From Solirubrobacteraceae bacterium (lineage in GTDB: Bacteria > Actinomycetota > Thermoleophilia > Solirubrobacterales > Solirubrobacteraceae): a stretch of DNA of 64,000 nucleotides. The first letter of the stretch is position 1. Each line of letters starts with the position of its first letter. Under the pieces are notes generated by a model. That model saw nothing but the letters and a program-made list of their open reading frames with translations, was not told the origin of the DNA and did not search any database. The stretch covers positions 74,366 through 138,365 of the forward strand of contig JAEMSV010000002.1 of NCBI GenBank assembly GCA_016462625.1. Reading direction: 5' to 3'. The position numbers and the translations under genes were made by a program. Positions 33,441-42,435 of this stretch are shown one piece after another.

Positions 33441-35090
33441 CTACGCCGACACCGTCTCGGTGCCAAGTTCGTCGCTGAACGCGACGTCCTGCGAGTAGTC
33501 GATCGGCAGCACGATCAGCGACGGCACGTCCAGGGTGAGCGCGTGGCGCAGCTGCTTGCCGAACTCCGCCGCCGACTCCGAGCGCCACGCGGGGATCCCG
33601 AAGGCGTCGGCGAGCTTGACGAAGTCGGGGTTCGTGAAGTCGGTCCCGAAGTGCGCGCCGAAGCGCTTGTCCTGCTTCCACACGATCGAGCCGAACTGGT
33701 GGTTCTCCCAGACGACGTTGACGATCGGCGTGCGCAGGCGCGTCGCGGTCTCCAGCTCCTGCATGTTCATGAGGAACCCGCCGTCGCCGTTGACCGTCAC
33801 CACCTTGCGCTGCGGGTACACGAGCTTCGCGCCGATCGCGCACGGCAGCGCGAAGCCCATCCCCGCCAGGCCGTTGGCGATCAGCACCGTGTTCGGCTCG
33901 TGCGCCGGGAACATCCGGCTGATCCACAGCTTGTGCAGGCCGACGTCCGAGATCAGCATGTCCTCGCGGCCGAGCGCCTGGCGGATCTCCCAGAGTGCGC
34001 GCGGCGGCTGCACCGGGAACGCGTCGTCGTCCTTCGCCGCCTCGAAGCGCCGCATGATCAGCTCGTGCAGCCGGGCCGAGCCGCCGCTGTGCGGAACGTC
34101 GCGGCACTCCTCGGCCAGCCGGCTCAGCACGTGGTAGATGTCGCCGATGAGCTCGACCTCGGGCGTGTAGTTCTCGTCGATCTCGGCCGGGACGGAATCG
34201 ATCATCACGATCTTCTTGTCGCGCCCGGGGTTCCAGTGCTTGGGTGCGTGCTCGACGAGGTCGTAGCCGACGCAGATCACGACGTCCGCGTCCTCGAACC
34301 CCGCCAGCGCGTAGTCGCGGGAGTGCAGGCCGACGGTGCCGAGCGACTTCGGGTCGTCGGCGTCGAGGACGCCCTTCCCCATGAAAGTGTGCGCCGCCGC
34401 GATGCCGGTCGCACGCGTGAACTCGCGCAGCGCGGGCGCCGCGCCGGCGCGCACCACGCCGTTGCCCGCGAGCACGACCGGGTTCAGCGCGCTGCGGATG
34501 AGGTCCGCCGCCTTGAGGAGCTCGCGGGCGCCCGGCTCGGGCTCCACCGGATTGCGGCGCGGCAGCGGTACGAGGTCGTCGACGGGCGCGGCCATGACGT
34601 CCTCGGGCAGTTCGAGGTGGGTCGCGCCGGGCTTCTCGGTCTCGGCGACCTTGAACGCCTTGCGGACGACCTCCGGGACGATGTCCGGCGAGTTCACCCG
34701 CGCGTTCCACTTGGTGATCGGCTTCATCAGGCCGACCACGTCGATGTACTGGTGCGACTCCTTGTGCATCCGCTCCAGGTCGCCCTGCCCCGTGATCGCG
34801 ACGAGTGGCGCGCGATCGAGGTAGGCGTCGGCGACCGCCGTGACGAGGTTCGTCGCCCCCGGACCGAGCGTCCCGAGGCAGACGCCCGCCCGGCCCGTGA
34901 GCCGCCCGACCATGTCGGCCATGTAGGCGCCGCCCTGCTCGTGCCGAACGGGGATGAACGCGACCGACGAGCGATCCAGCGAGTGGTTGAGGTCGAGCGT
35001 CTCCTCGCCGGGGATGCCGAACACCCATTTCACGCCCTCGGCCTCGAGGCACTCGACGAACAGGTCAGAAGCACGCCTCAAGCCGGTCAT
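33441..35090 (-). CDS. Thiamine-diphosphate enzyme, acetolactate-synthase large-subunit type
   Basis: A 549-residue ThDP-dependent enzyme. The catalytic Glu is in FIPVRHEQGGAYMADMVGRLTG, the central domain has GVVRAGAAPALREFTRATG, and the ThDP/Mg site is TVNGDGGFLMNMQELETATR. LGPGATNLVTAVADAYLDRAPLVAITGQ is the classic acetolactate-synthase/oxidase stretch. There is no adjacent small subunit (ilvN) and no ilvC, so a catabolic (AlsS-like) or other 2-oxoacid role is as likely as branched-chain synthesis. ATG 35090 has GGAG at good spacing. Confidence 0.8.
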   Translation of the reverse strand: MTGLRRASDLFVECLEAEGVKWVFGIPGEETLDLNHSLDRSSVAFIPVRHEQGGAYMADMVGRLTGRAGVCLGTLGPGATNLVTAVADAYLDRAPLVAITGQGDLERMHKESHQYIDVVGLMKPITKWNARVNSPDIVPEVVRKAFKVAETEKPGATHLELPEDVMAAPVDDLVPLPRRNPVEPEPGARELLKAADLIRSALNPVVLAGNGVVRAGAAPALREFTRATGIAAAHTFMGKGVLDADDPKSLGTVGLHSRDYALAGFEDADVVICVGYDLVEHAPKHWNPGRDKKIVMIDSVPAEIDENYTPEVELIGDIYHVLSRLAEECRDVPHSGGSARLHELIMRRFEAAKDDDAFPVQPPRALWEIRQALGREDMLISDVGLHKLWISRMFPAHEPNTVLIANGLAGMGFALPCAIGAKLVYPQRKVVTVNGDGGFLMNMQELETATRLRTPIVNVVWENHQFGSIVWKQDKRFGAHFGTDFTNPDFVKLADAFGIPAWRSESAAEFGKQLRHALTLDVPSLIVLPIDYSQDVAFSDELGTETVSA

Positions 35091-35155
35091 CGCCACTCCG
35101 TACCCTGGTTGGACTGCCGCAACTCCACGTTGTGGGCAGTGTCCCTGATTGACGT

Positions 35156-36571
35156 ATGCGCCTCACCGCTGTCCCCATCGCGGCTGTCCTCGCCGCTCTC
35201 GCCACGGCCCCTACCGCCGACGCCGCGACCCGCGTGGTCGTCAAGGGCGCCGGCTTCGGCCACGGCGTCGGCCTCAGCCAGTACGGCGCCTACGGCTTCG
35301 CCAAGCGCGGCACGGACTACCGCACCATCATCAAGCACTACTACTCCGGGACGGAGATCCAGACGCGCCAGACGTCGCAGACCGTGCGCGTCCTGCTGCA
35401 GACGACGGGCACGGTGCGGGTCAGCGGCGCGAGCCGGATCACGGGCGGGCGCGCGCTGAACCCGAACGCGACGTACAGCGCGCGCGGCTTCGGCTCCCAG
35501 GTCATCCTCCGGACCGCCGGCGGGCGCGCACTCGGCCGGTACAACGCGCCGCTGAGCCTGCAGGCCGGGTCATCGGGCATCCGCCTGCTCGGCCGGGCCG
35601 GCAACGGGATCTCGAACGGCCGGTACCGCGGCGCGATGGAGCTGCGCCCCGGCAGCGTCGGCGTGAACGCGATCAACGCGGTCGGGCTCGAGGACTACGT
35701 CCGCGGCGTCGTCTCGGCGGAGAGCCCCTCGTCGTGGCCCGCCGACGCGCTGCGCGCCCAGGCCGTGGTCGCCCGCACCTACGCGATCACGACGAACAAA
35801 CCCGGCGAGGGCTTCGACCAGTACCCCGATGTCCGCTCGCAGGTCTACCACGGCATCCACGGCGAGTATCCGTCGACCGACTCCGCGGTGCGGGCGACGG
35901 CCAGCCAGGTCGTCACCTACCAGGGCCGCCCGGTCGTGACGTACTTCTTCTCCACCTCGGGCGGGCGCACGGAGAACGTCGAGAACTCCTTCCTCGGCGC
36001 CGACCCCGCACCGTGGCTGAAGAGCGTCACGGACCCGTACGACCGCGAGTCGCCCAAGCACCGCTGGAGCTACCGGTGGACCGTCGCGCAGGCCCAACGG
36101 AGGTTCGGCAGCTGGGTCAAGGGCCGATTCCGCGGCGTCGAGATCGTGCAGCGCGGCAAGTCGCCGCGCATCGTCAAGGCCGACATCGTCGGCTCGCGCG
36201 GGAAGACCCGCGTGACCGGACCGCAGATCCGCGCCCGGCTCGGCCTCGACGACACGTGGGTGTCCTTCCGGGTGATGGGCACCACGGCGACGCCGCCGAA
36301 GAGCGGTGACGGCAAGGGCGGTGCGACTCCGCGCGCGTTCGGCCTCGCCCGTGCGGCGACCCCGCCCCGCGCCGTATTGCAGGGCACCATCACGCCCGCC
36401 GGATCCACGGGGTGGCTGCACGTCGAGCGCCGTGCGGCGGACGGCACGTGGCAGCCGGAGGTCGAGACCCGCGCCCGCTGGAACGGCACCTACCGCGTCG
36501 GCGTGCGCCGCGCGGGGACCTACCGGATCCGGGTCGGCTCGGACACCGGGCCGCCCGTCGCGGTCTCGTAG
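35156..36571 (+). CDS. Secreted SpoIID/LytB-domain protein
   Basis: A 471-residue exported protein: signal peptide RLTAVPIAAVLAALATAPTA, GAGFGHGVGLSQYGAYGFAKRG (characteristic of SpoIID/LytB proteins) and the core AINAVGLEDYVRGVVSAESPSSWPADALRAQAVVARTYAI with YFFSTSGGRTENVENSF. A C-terminal beta domain (about 395-471) may bind the wall. Family members are lytic transglycosylases or amidase enhancers acting on peptidoglycan; here in a probably non-sporulating organism a wall-remodelling role is inferred. The C-terminus overlaps the convergent GGDEF gene by 52 bases. Confidence 0.85.
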   Translation: MRLTAVPIAAVLAALATAPTADAATRVVVKGAGFGHGVGLSQYGAYGFAKRGTDYRTIIKHYYSGTEIQTRQTSQTVRVLLQTTGTVRVSGASRITGGRALNPNATYSARGFGSQVILRTAGGRALGRYNAPLSLQAGSSGIRLLGRAGNGISNGRYRGAMELRPGSVGVNAINAVGLEDYVRGVVSAESPSSWPADALRAQAVVARTYAITTNKPGEGFDQYPDVRSQVYHGIHGEYPSTDSAVRATASQVVTYQGRPVVTYFFSTSGGRTENVENSFLGADPAPWLKSVTDPYDRESPKHRWSYRWTVAQAQRRFGSWVKGRFRGVEIVQRGKSPRIVKADIVGSRGKTRVTGPQIRARLGLDDTWVSFRVMGTTATPPKSGDGKGGATPRAFGLARAATPPRAVLQGTITPAGSTGWLHVERRAADGTWQPEVETRARWNGTYRVGVRRAGTYRIRVGSDTGPPVAVS

Positions 36572-37560
36572 CGCGGCTCCCCGCGCTTGGCGAGCAGCTG
36601 ATCGGCGTCGGCCGCGGCGATCAGCGCGGCGCCGTCCGCCGCATCGTCGGGGTACAGCGCCCAGCCGATCGCTGCCGTGAGCGGGTGGCCGGCCGCGTCG
36701 ACCTGCCCCAGCGCCCGCTCGATCGACGCCGCCAGCGGCACCACCCCGTCGCCCTCGATCTCCGGTGCGAGGACGCAGAACTCGTCGCCGCCCTGCCGGG
36801 CGACCGTGTCGGACTCGCGGACCGCGTCGCAGAGCGCCGCGGCCGCGGCGCGCAGGACGGTGTCCCCGGCCGGATGACCGAACTCGTCGTTGATCTCCTT
36901 GAACCGGTTGAGGTCGAGCGTGATCAGCACGAGCGTGCGGCCGGAGCGGCGGTGGCGCTTGATCTCGTAGTCGAGGCGCTCGTCGAGCAGTCGGCGGTTG
37001 CCGACCCCGGTCAGCGGGTCGCTGCGGACCTGCTCCTTGAGGAGCACCTCCTGCCGCGTCTCCCGCGCGTTCTGCACCGCGACGATCGCCGTCAGCCCCC
37101 AGATGACCGGCACGGCGATGATGGCGGTGCCCTGCGTCTCCGGGCTGCTGTCCCCGAGGAAGACCGCCGGCAGCAGGCACCCCGCGAGCAGGAGCATCTG
37201 GGGAACGATCTCGCGCGGATCGCTCGTCGCCAGGGCCACGAGCGGCCCGACGAGCAGGAAGGACCACAGCACCACCGTCCCGTCGGGCAGGGCGAGCAGC
37301 ACCGACCACGTCGCAAGCGCGCAGGCGACGATCGGAAGGGCGTGCAGCGAGAGGTACGGCAGCTGGTGCCAGGGCAGCAGCAACACGACGATGCCGATCG
37401 CCGACGTGGTCAGACCCACGGGCAGGAGCGCGCGCACGTCCGGCTCCCCGGAGACGAGCAGCGCCGGAATCAGGAGCAGCGGGAGCAGCAGGAAGCAGAG
37501 CCCGGCCGCCCGCGAGACGAGTCGAAGCCGCTCAGAATCGTTCGCCGAACGGTGCACCAC
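36520..37560 (-). CDS. Six-helix membrane diguanylate cyclase (GGDEF)
   Basis: A 346-residue protein. Residues 15-160 hold about six hydrophobic helices with HQLPYLSLHALPIVACAL in a loop/helix; residues 175-340 are a GGDEF domain (RSDPLTGVGNRRLLDERLDYE entry, GGDEF at 257-261). The inhibitory RxxD (RESD) five residues before GGDEF is intact. It should make c-di-GMP with product inhibition. The start codon is GTG. Last of the co-directional run with the other cyclases, which share its architecture. Confidence 0.88.
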   Translation of the reverse strand: MVHRSANDSERLRLVSRAAGLCFLLLPLLLIPALLVSGEPDVRALLPVGLTTSAIGIVVLLLPWHQLPYLSLHALPIVACALATWSVLLALPDGTVVLWSFLLVGPLVALATSDPREIVPQMLLLAGCLLPAVFLGDSSPETQGTAIIAVPVIWGLTAIVAVQNARETRQEVLLKEQVRSDPLTGVGNRRLLDERLDYEIKRHRRSGRTLVLITLDLNRFKEINDEFGHPAGDTVLRAAAAALCDAVRESDTVARQGGDEFCVLAPEIEGDGVVPLAASIERALGQVDAAGHPLTAAIGWALYPDDAADGAALIAAADADQLLAKRGEPRYETATGGPVSEPTRIR

Positions 37561-37613
37561 ATTCCCGTATCGGCCGCGCGGGCCCGGGACTCAACCCGTC
37601 TGCCTGGACGAGA

Positions 37614-38459
37614 TCAGCAGTTCTGCGCGATCTGCGGGTTGCGCTCGAACTGGATGAGCTGCTGCCCGATGTAGACGTTGTTCGGCTCGCTGTTGCCGGT
37701 GAGCAGGATCTCGTCGCCGGTGAGCTGGCCGGCGAGGGTGACCCGCGCGACGGATCCGCCGCCCGCCTCCGGGAACGTGTAGCCCTCCTTGAAGACCCAC
37801 GTGCCGAGCTTCACGTCGGTGCAGCTCTCGCCCGACACGGTGTTGTACGAAATCGTGTTCTGGCGGAACTGCCCGTTGGCGTAGAACCAGATACGCCAGT
37901 AGTCGGCGAACTGCCCGCTCGACGCCCACTTGTAGCGCTCGAGGAGCAGGTCCGTGCCGCGGAAGATCGCCTGGCCGGCGGCGTCGTCGCGGGTTGCTGT
38001 GATCTTCGCGCCGCCCGGTGTCACGGCCGGCGGGGTGCCGGCGGGCGCCGGCGTCGGTGCGGGAGTCGGCGTCGCCGCGACGGGAATCGTCGCCGACAGG
38101 GTCGACTTCGCGCCCGACTTCGTCCGGATCGTCAGCTTGATCGCCTGGCCCGCGAGCCCCTGGAGCGTCGTGGCCTCGGCGCCGGTGACGCCCTTGCTCT
38201 TCCAGACGCCCAGCGCCTTGCCGGTCACCTTGCCCGAGCGCGTCAGCGTGTAGGTCTTGCCGCCCGCCTTCGCGCTGACCTTGGCCGGTCGCTTGCGCTT
38301 GGAGACCGACTTGTCGCTGACGATCGTCGCGACAATCTTCGTCTTGCCGTTCTTCGTCTCGACCGACGCGCCGGCGGTGAGCTTGGCCTGCGCGGCGGCA
38401 GGAAGGGCAAGCGCCGCCACAGCGGTCAGCGCGACGAGGGACAGTCGACGGGTGATCAC
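37614..38459 (-). CDS. Secreted protein with Thr/Pro linker
   Basis: A 281-residue exported protein: signal peptide ITRRLSLVALTAVAALALPA (AQA cleavage), a basic beta-rich region with SVETKNGKTKIVATIVSDKS and KTYTLTRSGKVTG, a linker PVAATPTPAPTPAPAGTPPA, then a C-terminal domain with ERYKWASSGQFADYWRIWFY and two Cys (SGESCTD and the last residue) that may pair. I recognise no family. GTG 38459 was chosen at the signal peptide; an upstream start at 38489 is possible. Confidence 0.6.
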   Translation of the reverse strand: MITRRLSLVALTAVAALALPAAAQAKLTAGASVETKNGKTKIVATIVSDKSVSKRKRPAKVSAKAGGKTYTLTRSGKVTGKALGVWKSKGVTGAEATTLQGLAGQAIKLTIRTKSGAKSTLSATIPVAATPTPAPTPAPAGTPPAVTPGGAKITATRDDAAGQAIFRGTDLLLERYKWASSGQFADYWRIWFYANGQFRQNTISYNTVSGESCTDVKLGTWVFKEGYTFPEAGGGSVARVTLAGQLTGDEILLTGNSEPNNVYIGQQLIQFERNPQIAQNC

Positions 38460-38508
38460 CGCTCCATTGTCCAGTTCGCCGCGCCGCACCGCAACCCGGT
38501 GCTGTGGG

Positions 38509-38964
38509 CTACTCGAAGCCGCGAACGAGCAGCTCGGAGACGCAGACGGGCTTCTCGCCGCCCTCGCGCTCGAACGTCTGCGCGATCGTGAACTGCACGC
38601 CGCCGGGGACGTCGACGACCTCGCTGATCGTCGCGCGCATGCGGACCTTGCTGCCGACCGGCAGGGGCGACGGGAAACGGACCTTGCCGAGGCCGTAGTT
38701 CATGGCGAACGAGAAGCCGGTGAACGCGACGATCTCCTCGTTGAACTTCGGGCCGAGCGAGACGGTGTAGAAGCCGTGCGCGATCGTTCCGCCGAAGGGC
38801 GTCGCCTTCGCGCGCTCGGGATCGACATGGATCCACTGATGGTCGCCCGTCACGTCGGCGAAGGCGTTGATCTCCTCCTGCGTGACCTCGTGCCAGTCGC
38901 TCACGCCGAGCTCCTCGCCGATCTTGGCCTTCAGTTCGTCGATCCCGCTGATCGTGACCGGCAT
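38509..38964 (-). CDS. MaoC-like (hotdog) dehydratase
   Basis: A 151-residue hotdog-fold protein. The hydratase 2 motif is FADVTGDHQWIHVDPERAK with catalytic Asp/His, followed by FGGTIAHGFYTVSLGPKF and FPSPLPVGSKVRMRATI. It is close to the enoyl-CoA hydratase/NodN-MaoC group of actinobacteria that acts on 2-enoyl-CoA. The long frame upstream is spurious; ATG 38964 starts the domain. It sits between two cyclase genes on the same strand without an evident functional link. Confidence 0.87.
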   Translation of the reverse strand: MPVTISGIDELKAKIGEELGVSDWHEVTQEEINAFADVTGDHQWIHVDPERAKATPFGGTIAHGFYTVSLGPKFNEEIVAFTGFSFAMNYGLGKVRFPSPLPVGSKVRMRATISEVVDVPGGVQFTIAQTFEREGGEKPVCVSELLVRGFE

Positions 38965-39031
38965 GCGTGTGTCTCCCTCGTCCGTGTTCGGTGCCGGCCA
39001 GATCTTGCCAGCCGCACGAGGGAGGTGCGGG

Positions 39032-40084
39032 TCAGGCGGCGTGGCGGCCGAAGCGCGGACCCGACGGGATCTGCTCGGGCGCCGCCGGACGGGCCTTGTC
39101 GGCGCGCTGGCGGGTGTCGGCGATCTCCGTGAGCGCCTCCGCGTCGCGGGCGTCGCGCGGGTAGGTCGCGTAGCCGACGGCGACCTCCAGCGGCTGCCCC
39201 GCGGCGTCGATCGTCCGGAGCTCCGCGCGGATGTGCCGGACGATCTCCGCCGCATCGCGTGAGCCGCACTCTGGGGCGAGCACGCAGAACTCGTCGCCGC
39301 CCTGGCGGACGACCGTGTCCTGCGCCCGCACGGCGGAGACCAGCCGATCGGCGGCCTCTCGCAGCACGTCGTCGCCCGCGGCGTGGCCGAGCGTGTCGTT
39401 GACCTCCTTGAACCGGTTCAGGTCCATGACGATCAGCGCGAGCTCGTGGTCGCCGCGCTCATGGCGGCGCAGCTCGTACTCGAGGCGCTCGTCGAGCAGC
39501 CGGCGATTGCCGATGCCCGTCAGCGGGTCGCTGCGGACGAGCTGCTCGAGCTGCTGAGCCTGGTCCTCGGCGTGCTCCCAGACGAGCATGACGAACGCGC
39601 CGAGGCCCCACGTGATCGGGACCATGAGGAGCGTGCCGATCAGCGTGACGTCGCTGAAGTCCACGAACGCGAGCGGTGCCAGCAGGACGGCGGTGGCGAA
39701 GAGGAGGTGGGCCGCGGCCCAGGGCTTCTTGTCGATGACGAAGGCGATCGCCGGCCCCGTGAACGCGAAGAGCCCCACGACCGCGCCGCCGTTCGGCGAC
39801 AGGCTGACGGCCGCGAGCGACACCTCGAGCGCGATCACCGGCGGCAGCAGGTGAAACCAGCGGTCGTGCATCCGGTCGGTCGGGATCGCTGCGATCACAA
39901 GCCCCGTGATGACCGCGATCGCACCCATCGCGCCGATCATCCAGGTGTCGAAGACGTGCCACGCGATCGCGGACGCGCCGCCGACGGCGATGAAGATCGC
40001 CGCGGTCGCAAAGCGCACGTTGCGCTGCCGGGAGATGCGGCGGGAGACTCGCACCACCTTCAGAGTCGGCCGGATGTGTCCCAT
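39032..40084 (-). CDS. Six-helix membrane diguanylate cyclase (GGDEF)
   Basis: A 350-residue protein with six helices (residues 25-170) and a GGDEF domain (about 185-340). The membrane part contains TDRMHDRWFHLLPPVIALEV and LSPNGGAVVGLFAFTGPAIAF, nearly matching the first half of the next protein. Domain entry RSDPLTGIGNRRLLDERLEYE; GGDEF at 262-266; inhibitory RAQD in place. It should make c-di-GMP. It lies 39 bases downstream of the tandem cyclase gene and is probably its duplicate. Confidence 0.9.
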   Translation of the reverse strand: MGHIRPTLKVVRVSRRISRQRNVRFATAAIFIAVGGASAIAWHVFDTWMIGAMGAIAVITGLVIAAIPTDRMHDRWFHLLPPVIALEVSLAAVSLSPNGGAVVGLFAFTGPAIAFVIDKKPWAAAHLLFATAVLLAPLAFVDFSDVTLIGTLLMVPITWGLGAFVMLVWEHAEDQAQQLEQLVRSDPLTGIGNRRLLDERLEYELRRHERGDHELALIVMDLNRFKEVNDTLGHAAGDDVLREAADRLVSAVRAQDTVVRQGGDEFCVLAPECGSRDAAEIVRHIRAELRTIDAAGQPLEVAVGYATYPRDARDAEALTEIADTRQRADKARPAAPEQIPSGPRFGRHAA

Positions 40085-40123
40085 TTCTGAGGAGACACGC
40101 CCAGATGAGGACGAAGGTCCGTG

Positions 40124-42340
40124 TCAGACGGGGAATCTGGCGCCGGGGCGCGCTATCGCCGGAACGGCTGCCGAGCGGCGAGCGCGACGCGGCGAGGGCC
40201 CCTTGTCGGCCCGCTGGCGCTGATCGGCGACCTCGACGAGCGCGTCCTGCTCGGTCCCGTCGTCAGGGAACACCGCGAACCCGATCGCGCCGGCAAGGCC
40301 GCGTTCACCCGCGTCCACGCCGCCGAGCGCCTCACGGACGTTCCGCACGATCCGCGCGGCGTCCTCGGGGCCCGTCTCGGGCGCGAGGATGCAGAACTCG
40401 TCGCCACCCTGGCGCGCCACGGTGTCCTGACGGCGGACCGCACCGCGCAGAGCGGCGGCGGCCGCGCAGAGGACCTCGTCGCCGGCCGCGTGCCCGAGGG
40501 TGTCGTTGATCGCCTTGAAGTCGTTGAGGTCGAGGACGAACAGCGCGAGCCGGCGGCCGGTCCTCTGGTGGCGCGCGAGCTCGTAGTCCAGGCGCTCGTG
40601 CAGCAGGCGGCGGTTGCCGACCCCCGTGAGCGGGTCGCGGCGCAGCAGGCGCCCGAGCTCCTCGGCCTGCTCCTCGACCACCTGCCACGGGAGCGCGATG
40701 AACAGCACCATCGCGTAGAGCGCGACGAGGGTCGCGATCACCGCGGTGGTCTGCACGTCGTCGCCGGGGTACACGACCAGCGGGAGCGCGACGAGGCCGG
40801 TCGCCAGGATCGTCTGCGCGATCCTCCCGCGGCGGCGCTCCATCATGAACCCGATCGCCGCGCCGCTGAACATGTACAGCGGCATCGGGACGAAGGTCCA
40901 CGGCTCGCACGCCAGGACGGCGACACTGATCACCGCCGACGCGATGATCGGGCCGAGGTGGAACAGCCGGGACGACATGGTCGCCGTGGGGACGAGCCGC
41001 GTCGCGACGCCCACCAGCACGGCCCCCGGCGCGATGAAGAAGAGCGTCGGCAGGTCGAGCGCCACGCCCGCGGCTGCGCCCGCGAGACCGCCGATCACGT
41101 ACACCCACACCACCGCGGCCCGCACGCCCGGCTGGCGCGACACCCGGCGCGAGAGCGGCACATGATCCTCCTCGGCCGACGGCAGCGGGACACTCGCGGG
41201 CAGCTCGATCGGCGGAGGCATCACGAACCCAGGCGGCGGCCCCGCGAATTCCGGCCCGCCCACCGAGCCCACCTTGTCCTCGCGCTGGCGCGCGTCGGCC
41301 GCCTCGAGCAGCGCCCCGGCATCGGCCGCATCCGCGGGGAAGGTCGCGGCGCCGATCGCAGCGGTGAGCGGAGCCCCGGCCGCATCGATCGTCGCGAGCA
41401 TCCCGCGGATGCCCGCGACGAGTCGCTCGGCGTCCTCCGCGCTCGTCTCGGGCGCCACGACGCAGAACTCGTCGCCTCCTGGCCGGACCACCGTGTCGTG
41501 CCCGCGCAGCCCGCCCGCGAGCACCGCCCCGACCTCGCGGAGCAGCTGGTCACCTGCCGCGTGGCCGATCTCGTCGTTGACGTGCTTGAAGCCGTTCAGG
41601 TCGAGGACGAGCAGCGTGAGCGGCGTGCCGACACGAGCGTGGCGGGCGATCTCGTAGTCCAGCCGCTCGCCGAGGACCCGGCGGTTTCCAACGCCCGTGA
41701 GCGGATCGCGACGGACCAGCTGCTCGAGCATCCCGCCCTGTGCCTCCGCCGTCACCCAGACGAGGCGGATGAACGCGCCGAGCCCCGCCGCGCAGAGCAG
41801 GGCGGCGCCGAACGTGGCCGCCGACGCACCGGACTGATCGCTGAACACGAGGACGCCCGCGACGAACGCGACGACGATCCCGGCATGGATGGCCCGCGCC
41901 GGCTTCCCCTCGATGACGAAGGCGATCGTCGGGCCGAGGAACACCAGCAGCGCCCCGATCAGCCCGCCGTTCGGTGCGAGCTGGATCGCGCCCACCGCCC
42001 AGGGAACGAGCGTCAGGAGCGGCAGCACGTGGTACCAACGAGGATGCATGTGCGCGATGGGCGTCGCCGTGATGATCAACGCGCTCACGAGGCACGCGGC
42101 CGCGGCGACCCAGAGATCGGGCAGATCCAGCAGCCAGCGGGCGCCGTAGGACCCGAGGCCCATCGTGACGAGCAGGCCGACCGTGATCGCCTTCCCGCGG
42201 CCACTTCGGCTGATCTGGCGCGCGACCGATTCGGGCTCGGTCGGCCGGTAGCCGACCAGGCCGAGCCATCGAAGAAGCCGAAGGTGTGGGCGAACGCTCT
42301 CCATCACAAGTGCGGTGCGACACGCCACAATATGGCGCAT
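40124..42340 (-). CDS. Tandem fusion of two membrane diguanylate cyclases (6TM-GGDEF-6TM-GGDEF)
   Basis: A 738-residue protein made of two complete copies of the neighbouring architecture. Half one (1-385): six helices with AHMHPRWYHVLPLLTLVPWA and LAPNGGLIGALLVFLGP, then GGDEF at 288-292. A Pro-rich linker GPPPGFVMPPPIELPASVPL joins half two (about 400-738): six more helices with MSSRLFHLGPIIASAV, then GGDEF at 645-649. Both RxxD sites (RGHD, RRQD) and both DPLTGVGNRR entries are intact, so both domains look active. ATG 42340 gives the longest form; ATG 42304 (MESVRPH) is an alternative start. Two GGDEF domains held by one membrane chain could pair intramolecularly, which is how GGDEF dimers make c-di-GMP. 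Confidence 0.88.
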   Translation of the reverse strand: MRHIVACRTALVMESVRPHLRLLRWLGLVGYRPTEPESVARQISRSGRGKAITVGLLVTMGLGSYGARWLLDLPDLWVAAAACLVSALIITATPIAHMHPRWYHVLPLLTLVPWAVGAIQLAPNGGLIGALLVFLGPTIAFVIEGKPARAIHAGIVVAFVAGVLVFSDQSGASAATFGAALLCAAGLGAFIRLVWVTAEAQGGMLEQLVRRDPLTGVGNRRVLGERLDYEIARHARVGTPLTLLVLDLNGFKHVNDEIGHAAGDQLLREVGAVLAGGLRGHDTVVRPGGDEFCVVAPETSAEDAERLVAGIRGMLATIDAAGAPLTAAIGAATFPADAADAGALLEAADARQREDKVGSVGGPEFAGPPPGFVMPPPIELPASVPLPSAEEDHVPLSRRVSRQPGVRAAVVWVYVIGGLAGAAAGVALDLPTLFFIAPGAVLVGVATRLVPTATMSSRLFHLGPIIASAVISVAVLACEPWTFVPMPLYMFSGAAIGFMMERRRGRIAQTILATGLVALPLVVYPGDDVQTTAVIATLVALYAMVLFIALPWQVVEEQAEELGRLLRRDPLTGVGNRRLLHERLDYELARHQRTGRRLALFVLDLNDFKAINDTLGHAAGDEVLCAAAAALRGAVRRQDTVARQGGDEFCILAPETGPEDAARIVRNVREALGGVDAGERGLAGAIGFAVFPDDGTEQDALVEVADQRQRADKGPSPRRARRSAAVPAIARPGARFPV

Positions 42341-42435
42341 TGCATCTCACCTGACGAGGGACAACGCCTACGTTGTTCGTCTAGGTATGCGGACAGACCA
42401 CCGAGACCTCGTCCCCCGGCGAGGTTCCGCGCATG

